The notes under the pieces were generated by a model. The model did no database searches, had not been told where the DNA came from, and was given only the letters and a program-made list of their open reading frames with translations. Both the position numbers and the translations under genes were made by a program. From Vanilla planifolia (taxonomy: Eukaryota; Streptophyta; Magnoliopsida; Asparagales; Orchidaceae), in the NCBI GenBank assembly GCA_023846275.1, contig CM043869.1, positions 38,652,737 through 38,716,736 of the forward strand: 64,000 bases of DNA, read 5' to 3'. This document shows, piece after piece, positions 51,101 through 63,532 of the stretch. The first letter of the stretch is position 1. Each line of letters opens with the position of its first letter.

Positions 51101-53222
51101 TTCATGAATAAAGCGATGAACTTTTTAAACATGAAATGCTGATATAGACAAAACTTATTCATCTCTATGCCTAAGTGTGCTTCCCTAAGTACCTAATAGA
51201 CCAATGATGACTCTAATCATGAAACAATATATGGTGATATCTCGTCTTCATCTTATATAATATAATATGACAATATGGGACAATGTTCTAACTTTATATC
51301 ACAACATTTTTCATCAAATAAGTGGATGTCCAATTTGAGGAAGTATCAAATACAATTTGAGGAAGTATCAAATACTAATTTTAGGATTTCAATAAAATCC
51401 AAGAAAAGCAGGAGGGTTCTTTGTAATTATAACATATTTCATATAAAAAATACAAGCTAAATTAAATAAAGTCTATCATTTTCCCTCTAAATTCTTTTAA
51501 AATTCCTTTCCCAATTCAAAATGCCCCACTTAAAAATCTCTTAAAGCCACCATTGATGTTTAGCTAATTGCCTAAAATAGTTAAAAATATAAAGTTATTC
51601 TTTGTGTGGTTTGATGCCAAAAGTCTCTCTCTCTTCGAATACCTTAACCTTTGTGAATATGTTTAGTGTGAGACAATATATAATCTTAATTCACATTCTA
51701 ACACATTTACAATCTTACCTAATTGCTATTACATCAGCTAATGCTTTAGCCATTTTTGCATAACATAACATATGATATATTCAACATTTGGCATAATTCT
51801 AACTTTTCTTGTGGTTTCTTAATCAATTCACAATCCTAAGTGACTTAAAATTTTAAATATTGTCTTTATGCCATTTTCTGAATTATGATGTGCTCTTTAT
51901 ATAAATTTGAGTATAGATGGTTATGAGCTAGGCTAATTTTTTAAATAAATTACATCATTTATATTTAAACAAAAAAGCATGCTCATGTGTGCATTAATCT
52001 TGCAATGAATAACCTACTAGCTACCATCAACGAAAGAGCCATGAAAGCCAATAAAGCACATTATTTGGGAATGTTCGTAGTATGAAATGATTTTTTGCAT
52101 TAATCCACATGCAAATGTGTGTGTAATCTTGCATATTTTCCATCATATAATTGAGTTACTTTTGGTTTATGCTTTAGCCAATTTCTTGCATAGCATAAAA
52201 TCTGATATATTCAAGATTTAGGATGATTCTAAACTTTCTTGTGGTTTCCTAATCAATCAAAAAGTCTAAATGACCTAAGATTTTGAACATATAGGTGCAT
52301 CTTTTGATCATTAGCAAATTATAATGTGTTTTTTTGGATGAATGTGTGTAGATAGTTGTGAGATAAGTTAATTTTTAAAATCAATTACATCTTTTGCATT
52401 TAAACAAGATAGTATGCTGATGTGCAAATTTGACCTATGTCACATAGCCTTCTTTGTACCACAGAAGGAGAAACTAACATGGCCAATGACATTCACTCTT
52501 GGAATTCATTGTCTAACTCCATCACCATCTCCATCGAGATGCTCAATAGACGTTACCTATCACTATGGGCTGATTATGTGGCACTTTCCATACGAAAAAA
52601 TTTAAGGTCAAGTTCTATACAAGGGACGAGCTTCATATGTCTTTCTCCTACCCATTCTTCAAGTCACATATCTCCTTCACAATAAGTCATAATTTTTTCT
52701 CTAATCACTTTGGCTATGCTCTACAAATCTGCATAGACAACGCAGAGAAGCTACTTCACTTATGGAACCAACGATTAGGGCAAAGCGTAGGAATTTTTGT
52801 AATGCTAACACTATCCTATGATAATGGAAATCAGCTGAATAGAGGCTAACTATGAGCAGTAACAAAAACTTTGTTTTATGGATCACTGAAATTAGCCAAA
52901 AAAAAAAAAAAAAAGGTGGTATTCGCCTGAGAGATGCGAAGAACTACTAACGCAATCAAAATGATCTAAAATGAGTGATCAGAGACAACCCTATATATAT
53001 GAATCTAAAAATGAAAAATCCGTAATCGAATCCGTGTCAAGAGCAACAACAGAAGTAGCGCGCGGGAGAAAACGGTGACCGGATGTTGGACGAGTTCGAA
53101 CGAGAAAAGGAAACAATAACAAGCCTTACGGCGATGATGTCTCGATCGCACCAGGGTATATTATCGCCACCGCCAAAGAAAGATCCGATGGAGTCAAAGA
53201 ACCCAGCAATCTTCGCATCCAT
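43758..53222 (-). CDS. FIS1: FIS1 mitochondrial/peroxisomal fission 1 protein (5 exons, 164 aa)
   Basis: FIS1 is a tail-anchored outer-membrane protein of mitochondria and peroxisomes that takes part in organelle division with dynamin-related proteins. Exons in minus-strand order: 53222-53130, 49296-49167, 49079-48958, 43995-43932, 43843-43758 (495 nt, every junction in phase, all GT-AG). The N-terminus MDAKIAGFFDSIGSFF with IPWCDRDIIA is the plant FIS1 signature. The TPR-like core follows: GCEREVADA, CVMRLSWALVHSRQSEDVNRG, IAMLEASL, EKLYLLAVGHYRNGDY, SRQLLERCLEIAPDWRQAL. The C-terminus has one hydrophobic segment (about residues 139-161, VIGIGIAATAVGLL then VGGIAAAVA) and the basic tail RKK typical of tail-anchored proteins. 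The length is close to that of plant homologues. Introns of 3.8 and 5.0 kb stretch the gene to 9.5 kb. Confidence 0.97.
43996..48957 (-). other. FIS1 5.0-kb intron
   Basis: Very AT-rich, especially 45000-46000 and 46900-47050. A 58-bp (CT)n microsatellite lies at 48130-48187. The section 47080-48100 is less AT-rich with a short minus-strand open frame (47093-47317) of no recognisable family, possibly a retroelement remnant. No complete element was identified. Confidence 0.6.
48130..48187. repeat. (CT)n microsatellite, 58 bp
   Basis: A near-perfect CT dinucleotide tract within the FIS1 intron, followed by ATTATCTATCTATC. It explains the Ser-Leu repeat frame at 48090-48299, which is not a gene. 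Confidence 0.98.
51333..51376. repeat. 22-bp direct tandem repeat
   Basis: AATTTGAGGAAGTATCAAAT followed by AC occurs twice in direct succession with no mismatch, pointing to recent replication slippage. Confidence 0.9.
51730..52450. repeat. Diverged tandem duplication, spacing about 428 bp
   Basis: TGCTTTAGCCA at 51742 recurs at 52170. Both copies continue with TTGCATA(A/G)CATAA, GATATATTCAA, TTCTTGTGGTTTC, AATCAAT and later TCAATTACATC or AAATTACATC and ATTTAAACAA. Scattered changes show an old event. Confidence 0.85.
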
Positions 53223-56200
53223 TGTTTGCTCTTTCGTCTTCCAAGCTCCCACTTCCACCAATGTATGGGTCGAAATGACAATGAAAAAAGGGGTACGAAA
53301 CAAAAAAATTAATTAGCAAAAATAAAAAATAATCAAAAATATAAAAAATGAAATATTATTACTAGAAATTTATAGGCTAAAACATGAGTTAAAAATCGAA
53401 AATATATTAAGAAATTCAACAGTCAAGTTGACAAAAGCTTGAGGTCATTAGCCATTGTGTAAAATTACCATGTTTAATGTTTAAAAGGTTAAACATGTAA
53501 AACAATTAATATTACATATACTTAAAATATTCAAAACTATGTATCTTATTGAACTCAAAACAAATAACAAATAACTTTTAATCATTCCATTAAAAAAAAT
53601 ATCTCAACACAAATAAAAAAATTATAAAATATAAAACAAAAATGATTAAAAGAATAAAAATTTGTGTTCAATGTTACTAGTTTATTCTTTATGACCTTTA
53701 GTGGTTAGCAATGGTCAAAATAGCTAAACAATCCAAACTCGGTTATGCCTAAACATCACTAAGGTTTTGTTTATCAACTATATTTAAAATTAATTTTTCA
53801 ACAAATTCATTATTTTAGTTTTAAATTTTAATAAATATCATCATCAAAACTTCATTGTAATTTTAGTTTTTAAAACATTATTTTGTCTGTTGGAAAGTTA
53901 AGTTTAACTATGTCACAATTGATCATTAATGTCAATTACCATTGTACATTCTTGATCATCTAAATCCCAACAAACTAAGTTAACAAATATAACACAAAAT
54001 TGGGTTATAACAACACAAACTATTTCTTTTAACTTTACTAGTTCAACATTAACTAAGTTATGCTAACCTTAGTAACTTCAAAAATTTCTATACCAATTGA
54101 GGGTTTTATCGATATCACAAAATTTCAATATTATTATTAAACAAAAATGTACTGAAACCTAATTTAAAATGAATTTATTCATTTATAATAATGTAATAAT
54201 GTAACATTTTTACTCTTTTAAAGTAATTAGTTAAAAGTAAAAATATAAAGAAGTAATAATATGCACAAATACCACATATAATTTTATTACATATCTTACT
54301 CTAATTTATTATATTTTTTTTCATTATAATTAAATAATATCACATATTGACATACTAACTAATATCATAACCTCTTTCACATTATATTTTGTCTTATGAT
54401 GTGTGTCATGTAGACTTGTACATATTAAGAACATGTATTGAGCAAACATAAAGCTTGATGAGTTAATAATATGTGATAATATAGAGTAAAAAAACAAAAC
54501 ATCTAGCAAGTGCATAAATGTAAAGAATATTAAATAATTTTATTTTACATTTTTTTTCATGGTTTGATAACCATCTAATTATACACTCTCTTTTTAATCT
54601 AATCATTATCATATCAATTTACAAATTTTGTGGCATTAATGCCACCTAAGCCATGTGTGACAACCACTAAATCTAGTAACAATGTGAGCATCCTTTATAT
54701 CATATCATCATTTTAGTCCTCAATACTTCATAATAATCTCATAGAATGACTCATTTTAATTTAAAAATGTTAAATCAAAAATAAGTTAAACTAATTATCA
54801 CTAGCTCAATGACAATAGATATACATATATGTAAATAAAGCAATATCAAGTAGCTACATGCATTGTCAATTTTAAGTAATATAATATATAAGAAGAGCAT
54901 TTTTGCATGTGTTAATTATGAAGATAAAGTCAATTATCAAGTAAATTTTTTTTGTCACGTTTATCTTCATCTTCATTATGCATTGGCTTATTACTTTTAA
55001 TTTTTCATGTCTTTAAAGTTTGGCTTGATGAAAGGTTATTTCATAAACAAATTATGTATGTTTAAAAACATATAATTCCAAACATAATAGCCCAAATGAA
55101 TGACTTCTTTGGCTCATCTCTGGAACCATCATTCTAGAATAATAATTATCATTTTGGATAATCATCATTTTTTTATTTTTGAATTTGCTCTCATTTGAAC
55201 AAAATTTTCTTTTTCCATTTTTCACATTTTTATCTTTTTCTTTCTTTTGTGATTATTATCTCAAGTACCACTTTCTTTTCTTTTACTTTTCCCTTTTATG
55301 AACATTATAACAATAGTATTTTCTTTTTCTTTTCCTTTTTTGTAAATATTATTATACTAATACGAAAATAGATGAAGCTTATAAATAAAGAAACACAATA
55401 TTTTATACTCAAGCAATATATGAAAATCAACATATTATAAAAACATTACTATTCATAAGGAATCAAGCATCCCCAATAATCTTTCTTTTAGATAATTTCA
55501 TAAAGGATTTTCCTTTCTAACATGCATCAACATAAGTATAAATTATTCTATTCTTCAATTATTATTTATATTCTATCAATATATCAATTCTATTTCCACT
55601 TCAATTGGTAAGCAATTTATAAACACATTGACAACATAACAAGCAAATGAACAACATATCATCATTATGTTGAATGATCAAACTCCTTTTTCCTTGTAGG
55701 GTTGTTACTTTCAATCAACATTATAATAAATAATTTTGGTTGCAAAATATTCTAAATTTATTATTTTATATCATTATTTAAGGGATCTCTAGCCTTCTAA
55801 CATGTGTCATGCATCAAATATATTCATTTATACATAAGTTGTTTATACATGCATTTTCAACTTGGGATATTTTAAATCAATAAGGTATTTAATTTATAAT
55901 ACACATTATATCAAAACATATACACCTAATATGAGATTGCTTATCTTTTAATTTTTTTATATAGTAGTCTCTCAAAGGATTAGACCTTTACTTAATTTCA
56001 TCTTCATCTTTCAAGTGTTAAAGTACTTGTGACTAGGTCTAATGGTTTTTTCCTTTGCTTTATGCTCAACTTTTCCTCAATTCCCTTCAAATATTGATGA
56101 TACTTCTTTTTTCACTTCCTTTTCACTCAAATGCACCTAGCTAAAGCTAGTTGCTCTACTTTTTTTAGAAAAATCTCTCTAAAGTTTGGTCTCAACTTCT

Positions 56201-56832
56201 TTTTTATGCATCTAATGTCTATTCATGATTTTGGTTATTCGTCTCCTTCTACCAATCTTGAATGGACAAGTTGCTTCAATTGAGTGCCTCATTACATTCT
56301 TCTTACTTAATTATGATAGTTTCCTATTAAGTAGACTCTCTTTGTAATGATCAATTCTATTATTTTTTCATTTTGATTTTAAAATCTTTTGATTATACAT
56401 CATCATGCTATACAATCCCTTAATTGTGTATCATAAGATGCTTGATTTTTCCTTCATCTGTTATAATTTCTACTAATGTACTTAAATAATTTAATTATCA
56501 CACTTGTACAATACGTTTTAACACATTCTTCTTACATCGTAGTTGATGATTTCTATATACAATGATACTCTTAACTTGATCATACTTATATAATTGTCCT
56601 CATCATATTGTACGATGTGTTTGAGTTTATTCATCCATTAATCTTATCAAACTTAGTTAAATTCTTCCTTATTTGGTTACACTTGTATGATCTCTATTTA
56701 ATTCTATATATACTTATACACATAATTGTTTAGTTATACTTGTATGTACCAAATTTGACTTATATATATGTTTTTATTACCACCCTCTTCATTCTCTCAC
56801 TTGGTCATAGCATACAATTAGCCAATATCATA
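53223..56832. other. AT-rich region upstream of FIS1
   Basis: The first ~100 bases (53223-53320) probably hold the FIS1 5' UTR and core promoter. The rest is strongly AT-rich. From about 56500, words such as CATATTGTACGATGT recur and also appear right of the LTR pair (63180-63270). No gene was recognised. Confidence 0.6.
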
Positions 56833-56837
56833 TTGTA
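56833..56837. repeat. Target-site duplication of the outer LTR, left copy (TTGTA)
   Basis: TTGTA directly precedes the terminal TG of the outer LTR. The matching copy is at 63115-63119. Confidence 0.9.
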
Positions 56838-57696
56838 TGTTACACCCCATTTTTTTTCTAGCCTGATTTTTGGCATATTTTTTTTTACATATAGACAACT
56901 CAGATCGTCCCATACCAACCTGAGTAGCCTACGAAAAATATAGGATATAACACATCATTACACACCTACTTTCCTTAACAATGTGGATCCCATCTCCCGG
57001 GTACACCGTCAAATCAGGTTCATGACTCCTGAATTAACAGATGGACTCGCGCAATGTTACTCCTACTAGACCCCATACTCCTAACCCATACCGGTAGGAT
57101 AACCGATCTAATAGAAGTCTGAATCCCCACGGTTAAGTTCCATAGTCATGTAATGACCTCACCATCAAAAATAAAATACATAACATCCTCAGATAAAATA
57201 TGGCACTCCACACACTATACCACCAAGACAATAAAGTAAAACAGTGAATGAAAACTACATCACAAGAATAAGATCCAAGTCCAACAAATACAATATCATC
57301 CAACTAGATACATAAGTCAGAATCACCCTCACATATTACATGACATAAGAATAACAGTCTCCTTGAATACATCCAATAGTATCAATCACACTAACCAAAA
57401 TGTCTCAGAAAATCACAGATCAGATATCCTCCACTAGCCTGCTGACCACGATCCCACCTAATCTGGGTGGCGTCAAGGCTGTCGAGCCGCTGGAAAAATA
57501 TAGATAATAAAGGAGTGAGCTACGCCCAGTAGGAAAGACAGCTAGTAAAAACTCACATGCAAGAGAAGGATAATAGCAAGAGTATAGGAATACAGCATAA
57601 CAATGTAGGGTGGAAAGGCACACTCAGTCCCAGACTCTGACCAACCACAGTCACCCCCAGTCACACCAGAGTAGCTCTCCTCTGTGCTCCCAGGCA

Positions 57697-57798
57697 GCAT
57701 GCCAGCGGGACACGCCCATCTCTGCGCACGCATGGCGCCTAGGCAAAGCATGCCAGCGGGACACGCCCATCTCTGTGCACGCATCACAACGCCTAGCA
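57697..57798. repeat. 51-bp direct repeat within the outer LTR
   Basis: GCATGCCAGCGGGACACGCC recurs 51 bp later with the following CATCTCTG(C/T)GCACGCAT. The inner LTR has the same duplicated unit at 61571-61672 on the other strand, so the repeat predates the split of the two copies. Confidence 0.93.
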
Positions 57799-59232
57799 CC
57801 CGACACCGCAGCGTCAATCAATCTTCTAGAGACTATAGACAGAACCAGTCACATAGATCTCTAGCCAACGTGAGACACCCCTGCCACCCTCAGGCACGCA
57901 GGCCTACACACTTGACTAGCCACGGCGAGTCACCCCTGCCACTGCCACTCTCAGGCGCGCAGGCCTACACTCGTGGACCAGAAGAGATCGACTCAGCCAC
58001 CGTCCCAATAAGTCCTCTCCCACAATTTCCATAGAAGCTCACGCCCCTACAGTCATTGCCAAGCTCTAACTCCAAGATTCGGCAACATGTGTCCAGATAC
58101 AACAAGGCGCATACCAGTCCACATGTATACTGTGGAAGCTAAGTCTGTACCGCACAGTTACCTACCACAACTACCCTAAAACATCATATAGGGCCTATAG
58201 TAGTCCGGTCCAGTATGTCAATCCATGAAATATGCCAACACTGAGTAAACTGACTCAATCCATGTCATTGCCATCCAAGCAACACAAACTGTACCAAAAT
58301 TCTGACTATTCTGGTAACACCCAAGTGTCACACTTCCTTCTAACTGATCCAGCTGCACTGAATTTATGGGTAATTTCCAACAGTCAATTTCAACTTGGCT
58401 ACGTGATTTCCAAAAATCACCTCTTCCTCACTTCAGGAAATTTTAATTTCCAAAATCAAGTTCTGCCCTTTATCCATTTTCCGAAATTCGGAATAAATTT
58501 CCGAATAAAATTTAAATTCCACATATATCCTTTTTTCCGAAAATTCGGATTAATTTCCGAATTAAAATTTCCTCCGCACCGTTCGTCCGCGCCGAATCCC
58601 GCTGAACCGGTTTTCGCTGCCGGTTCGGAAACCTCGCGCTGAACCGCGACACCGCCGAACCAAATTCTTTAATAATCCGTTAATCGGTCGATGCTTAAAT
58701 AAATATAATTACTAATAAATATTATATAAACACCATTAATTACTTAAATAAATTCGTAATTAATCTAAACCCTTCTCCTTCCTCGGTCCGACGCCCGCGA
58801 ACCCTAACTGAAGCAATCGCCGACCAATCCAATTCCTTCCGTCGATTTCCGGCGAACGCGAACAAGGAGAAACAAAATTCGATGTTCGTACTATCCTAAT
58901 GTTTCAATAATGCCACTAATTTAAAATTTCCGCCGAAAGAGTTCGCCCGTACGCCATTGCCGTAAGATTAATCCAACAATTAATTAACTAATTCAATGGC
59001 AAACTGATAATACAAATCCCTAACATGTTCCTAAGCATTAACTAAATTTTCCGGCGAAATGGGAAATTTTCCAGAAATCCAAAAATTGTAAAAGACGCAG
59101 ATTAGCATTCAACTAAGTCCGATTTTTCATCCACATGCTTGTGTTCATTAAGCAAAATATTCCATACTTTTAATTTCTACTAATTAACTAATTTAAAACT
59201 GAATTTCCTACCTTTGCTCGTCGCCGGCGACG

Positions 59233-59237
59233 GTGAA
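59233..59237. repeat. Target-site duplication of the inner LTR, left copy (GTGAA)
   Basis: GTGAA directly precedes TGTTATAACC of the inner LTR and is repeated after its right end at 62522-62526. Confidence 0.88.
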
Positions 59238-62200
59238 TGTTATAACCGGTAAAATATTATATGTTTAATCTTCAATAATTCAATTGTGGCTTGGATGATT
59301 TCAGATCGACAGTAGGATGAGCCAGGAGCTCAATTATAGGCTGTTGGAATTTCTGAAATTTTCTGGGGATTTTTCGGAGCACCGAGAAAATTTTTAAGTA
59401 ATTTTCCCTGTTTAATTAGATTTTTGGAAATTCGAAAATCTATTTAAATCGGTCCATTAGATTTTTAAACCGGAATTTGGTTTTTTACCGCGCGTGAACC
59501 GGACCGGAGCGGTTCAGCGAAGGCTGGGGCGGTTCGCCGAGTACGTTTGCACGTGCGGTTGGATAAGCCGCGGATAAGCGGATCGGACGGACGAGAACAG
59601 CGGTGGAGATTAACCGGCTGATCGGGGTTAAGCGGCGTTATTAGAAGGTCAACCGACGCTTAATGGGTTCTTAACGGGTTATTACCGGTTTAAGCGGGGT
59701 ATTTAACCGAAACTGTTCGGCTGTTAGGGTTTCGAGCGTTGGCCGGAGACGAAGTGTTCGCGGCGAACGGCGATACTTTCCGGCAGCCTTTCAAGGGGCT
59801 TTTTGTACCTGGAGGTTCGCGGGACCGAGGAGAATCGATTGGTACCGGTTTCGTTCGGCGAGGAGCAGCGGTTGGTCACGTGCGAGCTTCACCGTCGCCG
59901 GAGAAGAAAGGTAGGAATTTCAGTCTAAATTAATTAATTAGCAAATTAAAATATGGATTATTTTGCGAATAGTAGGAAATTCGGTTTTAAATTAGTTAAT
60001 TAGTAGAAATTAAAAGCATGGAATATTTTGCTTAATGAAATCAAGCATGTGGATGAAAAATTGGACTTAGTTGAATGCTAATTTGCGTCTTTTACAATTT
60101 TTGGATTTCTGGAAAATTTCTATTTCGCCGAAAAATTTAGTTAGGTAGGAAATTCGGTTTTAAATTAGTTAATTAGTAGAAATTAAAAGCATGGAATATT
60201 TTGCTTAATGAAATCAAGCATGTGGATGAAAAATTGGACTTAGTTGAATGCTAATTTGCGTCTTTTACAATTTTTGGATTTCTGGAAAATTTCCCATTTC
60301 GCCGGAAAATTTAATTAAGGCTTAGGAACATGTTAGGGATTTGAATTATCAGTTTGCCATTGAATTAGTTAATTAATTGTTGGATTAATCTTACGACAAT
60401 GGCGTAAGGGCGAACTTCTTCGGCGGAAATTTTAAATTAGTGGCATTATTGAAACATTAGGATAGTACGAACATCGAATTTTGTTTCTCCTTGTTCGCGT
60501 TCGCCGGAAATCGACGGAAGGAATTGGATTGGTCGGCAATTGCTTCAGTTAGGGTTCGCGGGAGTCGGACCGAGGAAGGAGAAGGGTTTAGATTAATTAC
60601 GAATTTATTTAAGTAATTAATGGTAATTATATAATATTTATTAATAATTATATTTATTAAGCATCGACCGATTAACGGATTATTAAAAAAATTTAGTTCG
60701 GCGGTGTCGCGGTTCAGCGCGAGGTTTCCGAACCGGCAGCGAAAACCGGTTCAGCGGGATTCGGCGCGGAGGAAAATTTAATTCGGAAATTAAATCCGAA
60801 TTTTCGGAAAAAGGATATATGTGGAATTTAAATTTTAAATTCGGAAATTATTCCGAATTTCGAAAAATGGATAAAGGGCAGAAATTTATTTTGGAAATTA
60901 AAATTTCCTAAAGTGAGGAAGAGGTGATTTTTGGAAATCACGTAGCCAAGTTGAAATTGACTGTTGGAAATTACCCATAAATTCAGTGCAGCTGGATCAG
61001 TTGGAAGGAAGTGTGACACTTGGGTGTTACCAGAATAGTCAGAATTTTGGTACGGTTTGTGTTGCTTGGATGGCAATGACATGGATTGAGTCAGTTTACT
61101 CAGTGTTGGCATATTTCATGGATTGGCATATTGGACCGGACTACTATAGGCCCTATATGATGTTTTAGGGTAGTTGTGGTAGGTAACTGGGCGGTACAGA
61201 CTTAACTTTCACAGTATACATGTGGACTGGTATGCGCCTTGTTGTATCTGGACACATGTTGCCGAATCTTGGAGTTAGAGCTTGGCAATGACTGTAGGGG
61301 CGTGGCCTCTATGGAAATTGTTGGGAGAGGACTTCTTGTGACGGTGGCTGAGTCGATCTCTTCTGGTCCACGAGTGTAGGCCTGCGCGCCTGAGAGTGGC
61401 AGTGGCAGGGGTGACTCGCCGTGGCTAGTCAAGTGTGTAGGCCTGTGTGCCTGAGGGTGGCAGGGGTGTCTCACGTTGGCTAGAGATCTATGTGACTGGT
61501 TTTGTCTATAGTCTCCAGAAGATTGATTGACGAGAGACGCTGCGGTGTCGGGTGCTAGGCGTTGTGATGCGTGCGCAGAGATGGGCGTGTCCCGCTGGCA
61601 TGCTTTGCCTAGGCGCCATGCGTGCGCAGAGATGGGCGTGTCCCGCTGGCATGCTGCCTGGGAGCACAGAGGAGAGCTACTCTGGTGTGACTGGGGGTGA
61701 CTGTGGTTGGTCAGAGTCTGGGACTGAGAGTACCTTTCCACCCTACATTGTTATGCTGTATTCCTATACTCTTGCTATTATCCTTCTCTTGCATGTGAGT
61801 TTTTACTAGCTGTCTTTCCTACTGGGCGTAGCTCACTCCTTTATTATCTATATTTTTCCAGTGGCTCGACAGCCTTGACGCCACCCAGATTAGGTGGGAT
61901 CGTGGTCAGCAGGCTAATGGAGGATATCTGATCTGTGATTTTCTGAGACATTTTGGTTAGTGTGATTGATACTATTGGATGTATTCAGGGAGACTGTTAT
62001 CCTTATGTCATGTAATATGTGAGGGTGATTCTGACTTATGTATCTAGTTGGATGATATTGTATTTGTTGGACTTGGATCTTATTCTTGTGATGTAGTTTC
62101 CATTCACTGTTTTACTTTATTGCCTTGGTAGTATAGTGTGTGGAGTGCCATATTTTATCTGAGGATGTTATGTATTTTATTTTTGATGGTGAGGTCATTA

Positions 62201-62521
62201 CATGACTATGGAACTTAACCGTGGGGGTTCAGACTTCTATTAGATCGGTTCTCCTACCAGTATGGGTTAGGAGTATTGGGTCTAGTAGGAGTAACATTGC
62301 GCGAGTTCATCAGTTAATTCAGGAGTCATGAATCGTGATTTGACGGTGTACCCGGGAGATGGGATCCACATTGTTAAGGAAAGTAGGTGTGTAATGATGT
62401 GTTATATCCTATGTTTTTCGTAGGCTACTCAGGTTGGTATGGGACGATCTGAGCTGTCTATATGTAAAAAAAAAAAAAAATATATGCTAAAAATCAGCCT
62501 AGGAAAAAATGGGGTGTAATA
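59238..62521 (-). mobile_element. Inner solo LTR of the same family, inverted (3284 bp)
   Basis: Its plus-strand left end TGTTATAACCGG is the reverse complement of an LTR end, and its right end GGGGTGTAATA is the reverse complement of an LTR start with TG changed to TA. It is flanked by GTGAA on both sides. Its reverse complement runs parallel to the outer LTR over the whole length. For example, GGGAGCACAGAGGAGAGCTA at 61661 pairs with the outer copy at about 57674-57693. It is about 300 bp longer, mostly because of a 173-bp tandem duplication (59973-60318). It is non-coding; the minus-strand frame 61202-61741 covers the same repeat DNA. Confidence 0.88.
59973..60318. repeat. 173-bp tandem duplication private to the inner LTR
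   Basis: TAGGAAATTCGGTTTTAAAT starts at 59973 and again at 60146. Both copies run on through GCATGTGGATGAAAAATTGG and TTTTACAATTTTTGGATTTC almost unchanged. The outer LTR has a single copy in the matching place (about 59040-59165). Confidence 0.93.
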
Positions 62522-62526
62522 GTGAA
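62522..62526. repeat. Target-site duplication of the inner LTR, right copy (GTGAA)
   Basis: It matches 59233-59237. The outer LTR resumes right after it. Confidence 0.88.
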
Positions 62527-63114
62527 GCTCGCACGCGATCAACCACAGCTCCTCGCCGAACGAAACCGGTACCAAAATGCTCGCCTCTGTCCCGCGAACC
62601 TCCGGTTACCAAAAGCCCCTTTGAAGGCTGCCGGAAATTACCGTCGTTCGCCGCGAACACTTCGCCTCTAGTCGCCGTTCGAAACCCTAACAGCCGAATA
62701 GTTTAGGTTAAATACCCAGCTTAAACCGGTAATAACCCGTTAAGACCCATTAAGCGCCGGTTGACCTTCCAAAAACGCCGCTTAACACCCGATCAGCCGG
62801 TTAATCTCCACCGCTGATCTCGCCCGTCCGATCCGCTTATCCGCGGCTTATCCAAACGCACGCGCAAACGCACCTCGGCGAACCGCCCCGCCTTCGCTGA
62901 ACCACTCCGGTCCGGTTCACGCGCGGTAAAAGACAAAATCCAATTTCCGGTTTTTTTTAAAAAATCTCAGTGCTCCGAAAAATCCCCAGAAAATTTCAGA
63001 AATTCCAATAGCCTCCAATTGAGCTCCTGGCTCATCCTACTGTCGATCTAAAATCATCCAAGCCACAATTGAATTATTGAAGATTAAACCTATAATATTT
63101 TTCCGGGTATAACA

Positions 63115-63119
63115 TTGTA
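63115..63119. repeat. Target-site duplication of the outer LTR, right copy (TTGTA)
   Basis: It matches 56833-56837 and directly follows the terminal CA of the outer LTR. Confidence 0.9.
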
Positions 63120-63532
63120 CAATCCAAATATGTTATATTCATTTATTACTCATCCTCTTTTGATCGTATTATATAATCTTCTAATGTCATATTGTACGAT
63201 GTCCTTAACTAAGCTTCTTTTCCTACTTCATTCTCCATCATATTGTGTAATCTTCTAACATCATATTATATGATCCATTTTATAAGCTTAGAATATTCTC
63301 ATTAATTCTAAGAAAATCTCTAAAATTACTAAAAAAAAATATAACTCCATCAAACCATTATTATTATTTTTAATTTATGACTCCCTCTCCTTATAAGCAT
63401 TAATAAATCTAAAATCACTAAATTTGTTTCCTTTTAATATTCTATGAATTTAAAATTCCTTAAATTGGTTTGTCCTTACTTTTGGGGTGTTACATCATGT
63501 CATATATTATCAAGATATCTTCACTATTTTTT
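63120..63532. other. AT-rich DNA right of the LTR pair
   Basis: It continues the sequence left of the outer LTR. Degenerate copies of CATATTGTACGATGT appear at about 63187, 63239 and 63262. No gene was recognised. Confidence 0.5.

Larger units (their letters stand above)
49297..53129 (-). other. FIS1 3.8-kb first intron
   Basis: AT-rich, with a diverged 428-bp tandem duplication (51730-52450) and a 22-bp direct repeat at 51333-51376. No transposon domain was recognised. Confidence 0.65.
56838..63114 (+). mobile_element. Outer solo LTR (2988 bp in two pieces: 56838-59237 and 62527-63114)
   Basis: The element starts TGTTACACCCC and ends GGGTATAACA, and it is flanked by TTGTA on both sides. 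TG...CA ends, a 5-bp target duplication and no internal coding region are the marks of a solo LTR left after recombination between two LTRs. The start resembles that of plant Ty3/gypsy LTRs, and the plus orientation rests on this. The unit is split by the inner LTR after 59237. It contains a 51-bp direct repeat (57697-57798) and a GC-rich part around 58560-58660 and 62540-62930. Short open frames in it are not genes. Confidence 0.88.

Noticed and set aside
57542..58642. Open frames with Cys/Trp or His/Ser repeats in the LTRs
   Set aside because: They come from non-coding LTR DNA and the 51-bp repeat. Matching frames appear in the inverted copy only because the sequence is the same.
56838..63114. 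A single foldback transposon with long terminal inverted repeats
   Set aside because: The order A-B-A'-B' with two separate 5-bp target duplications fits nested solo LTRs better than one foldback element.
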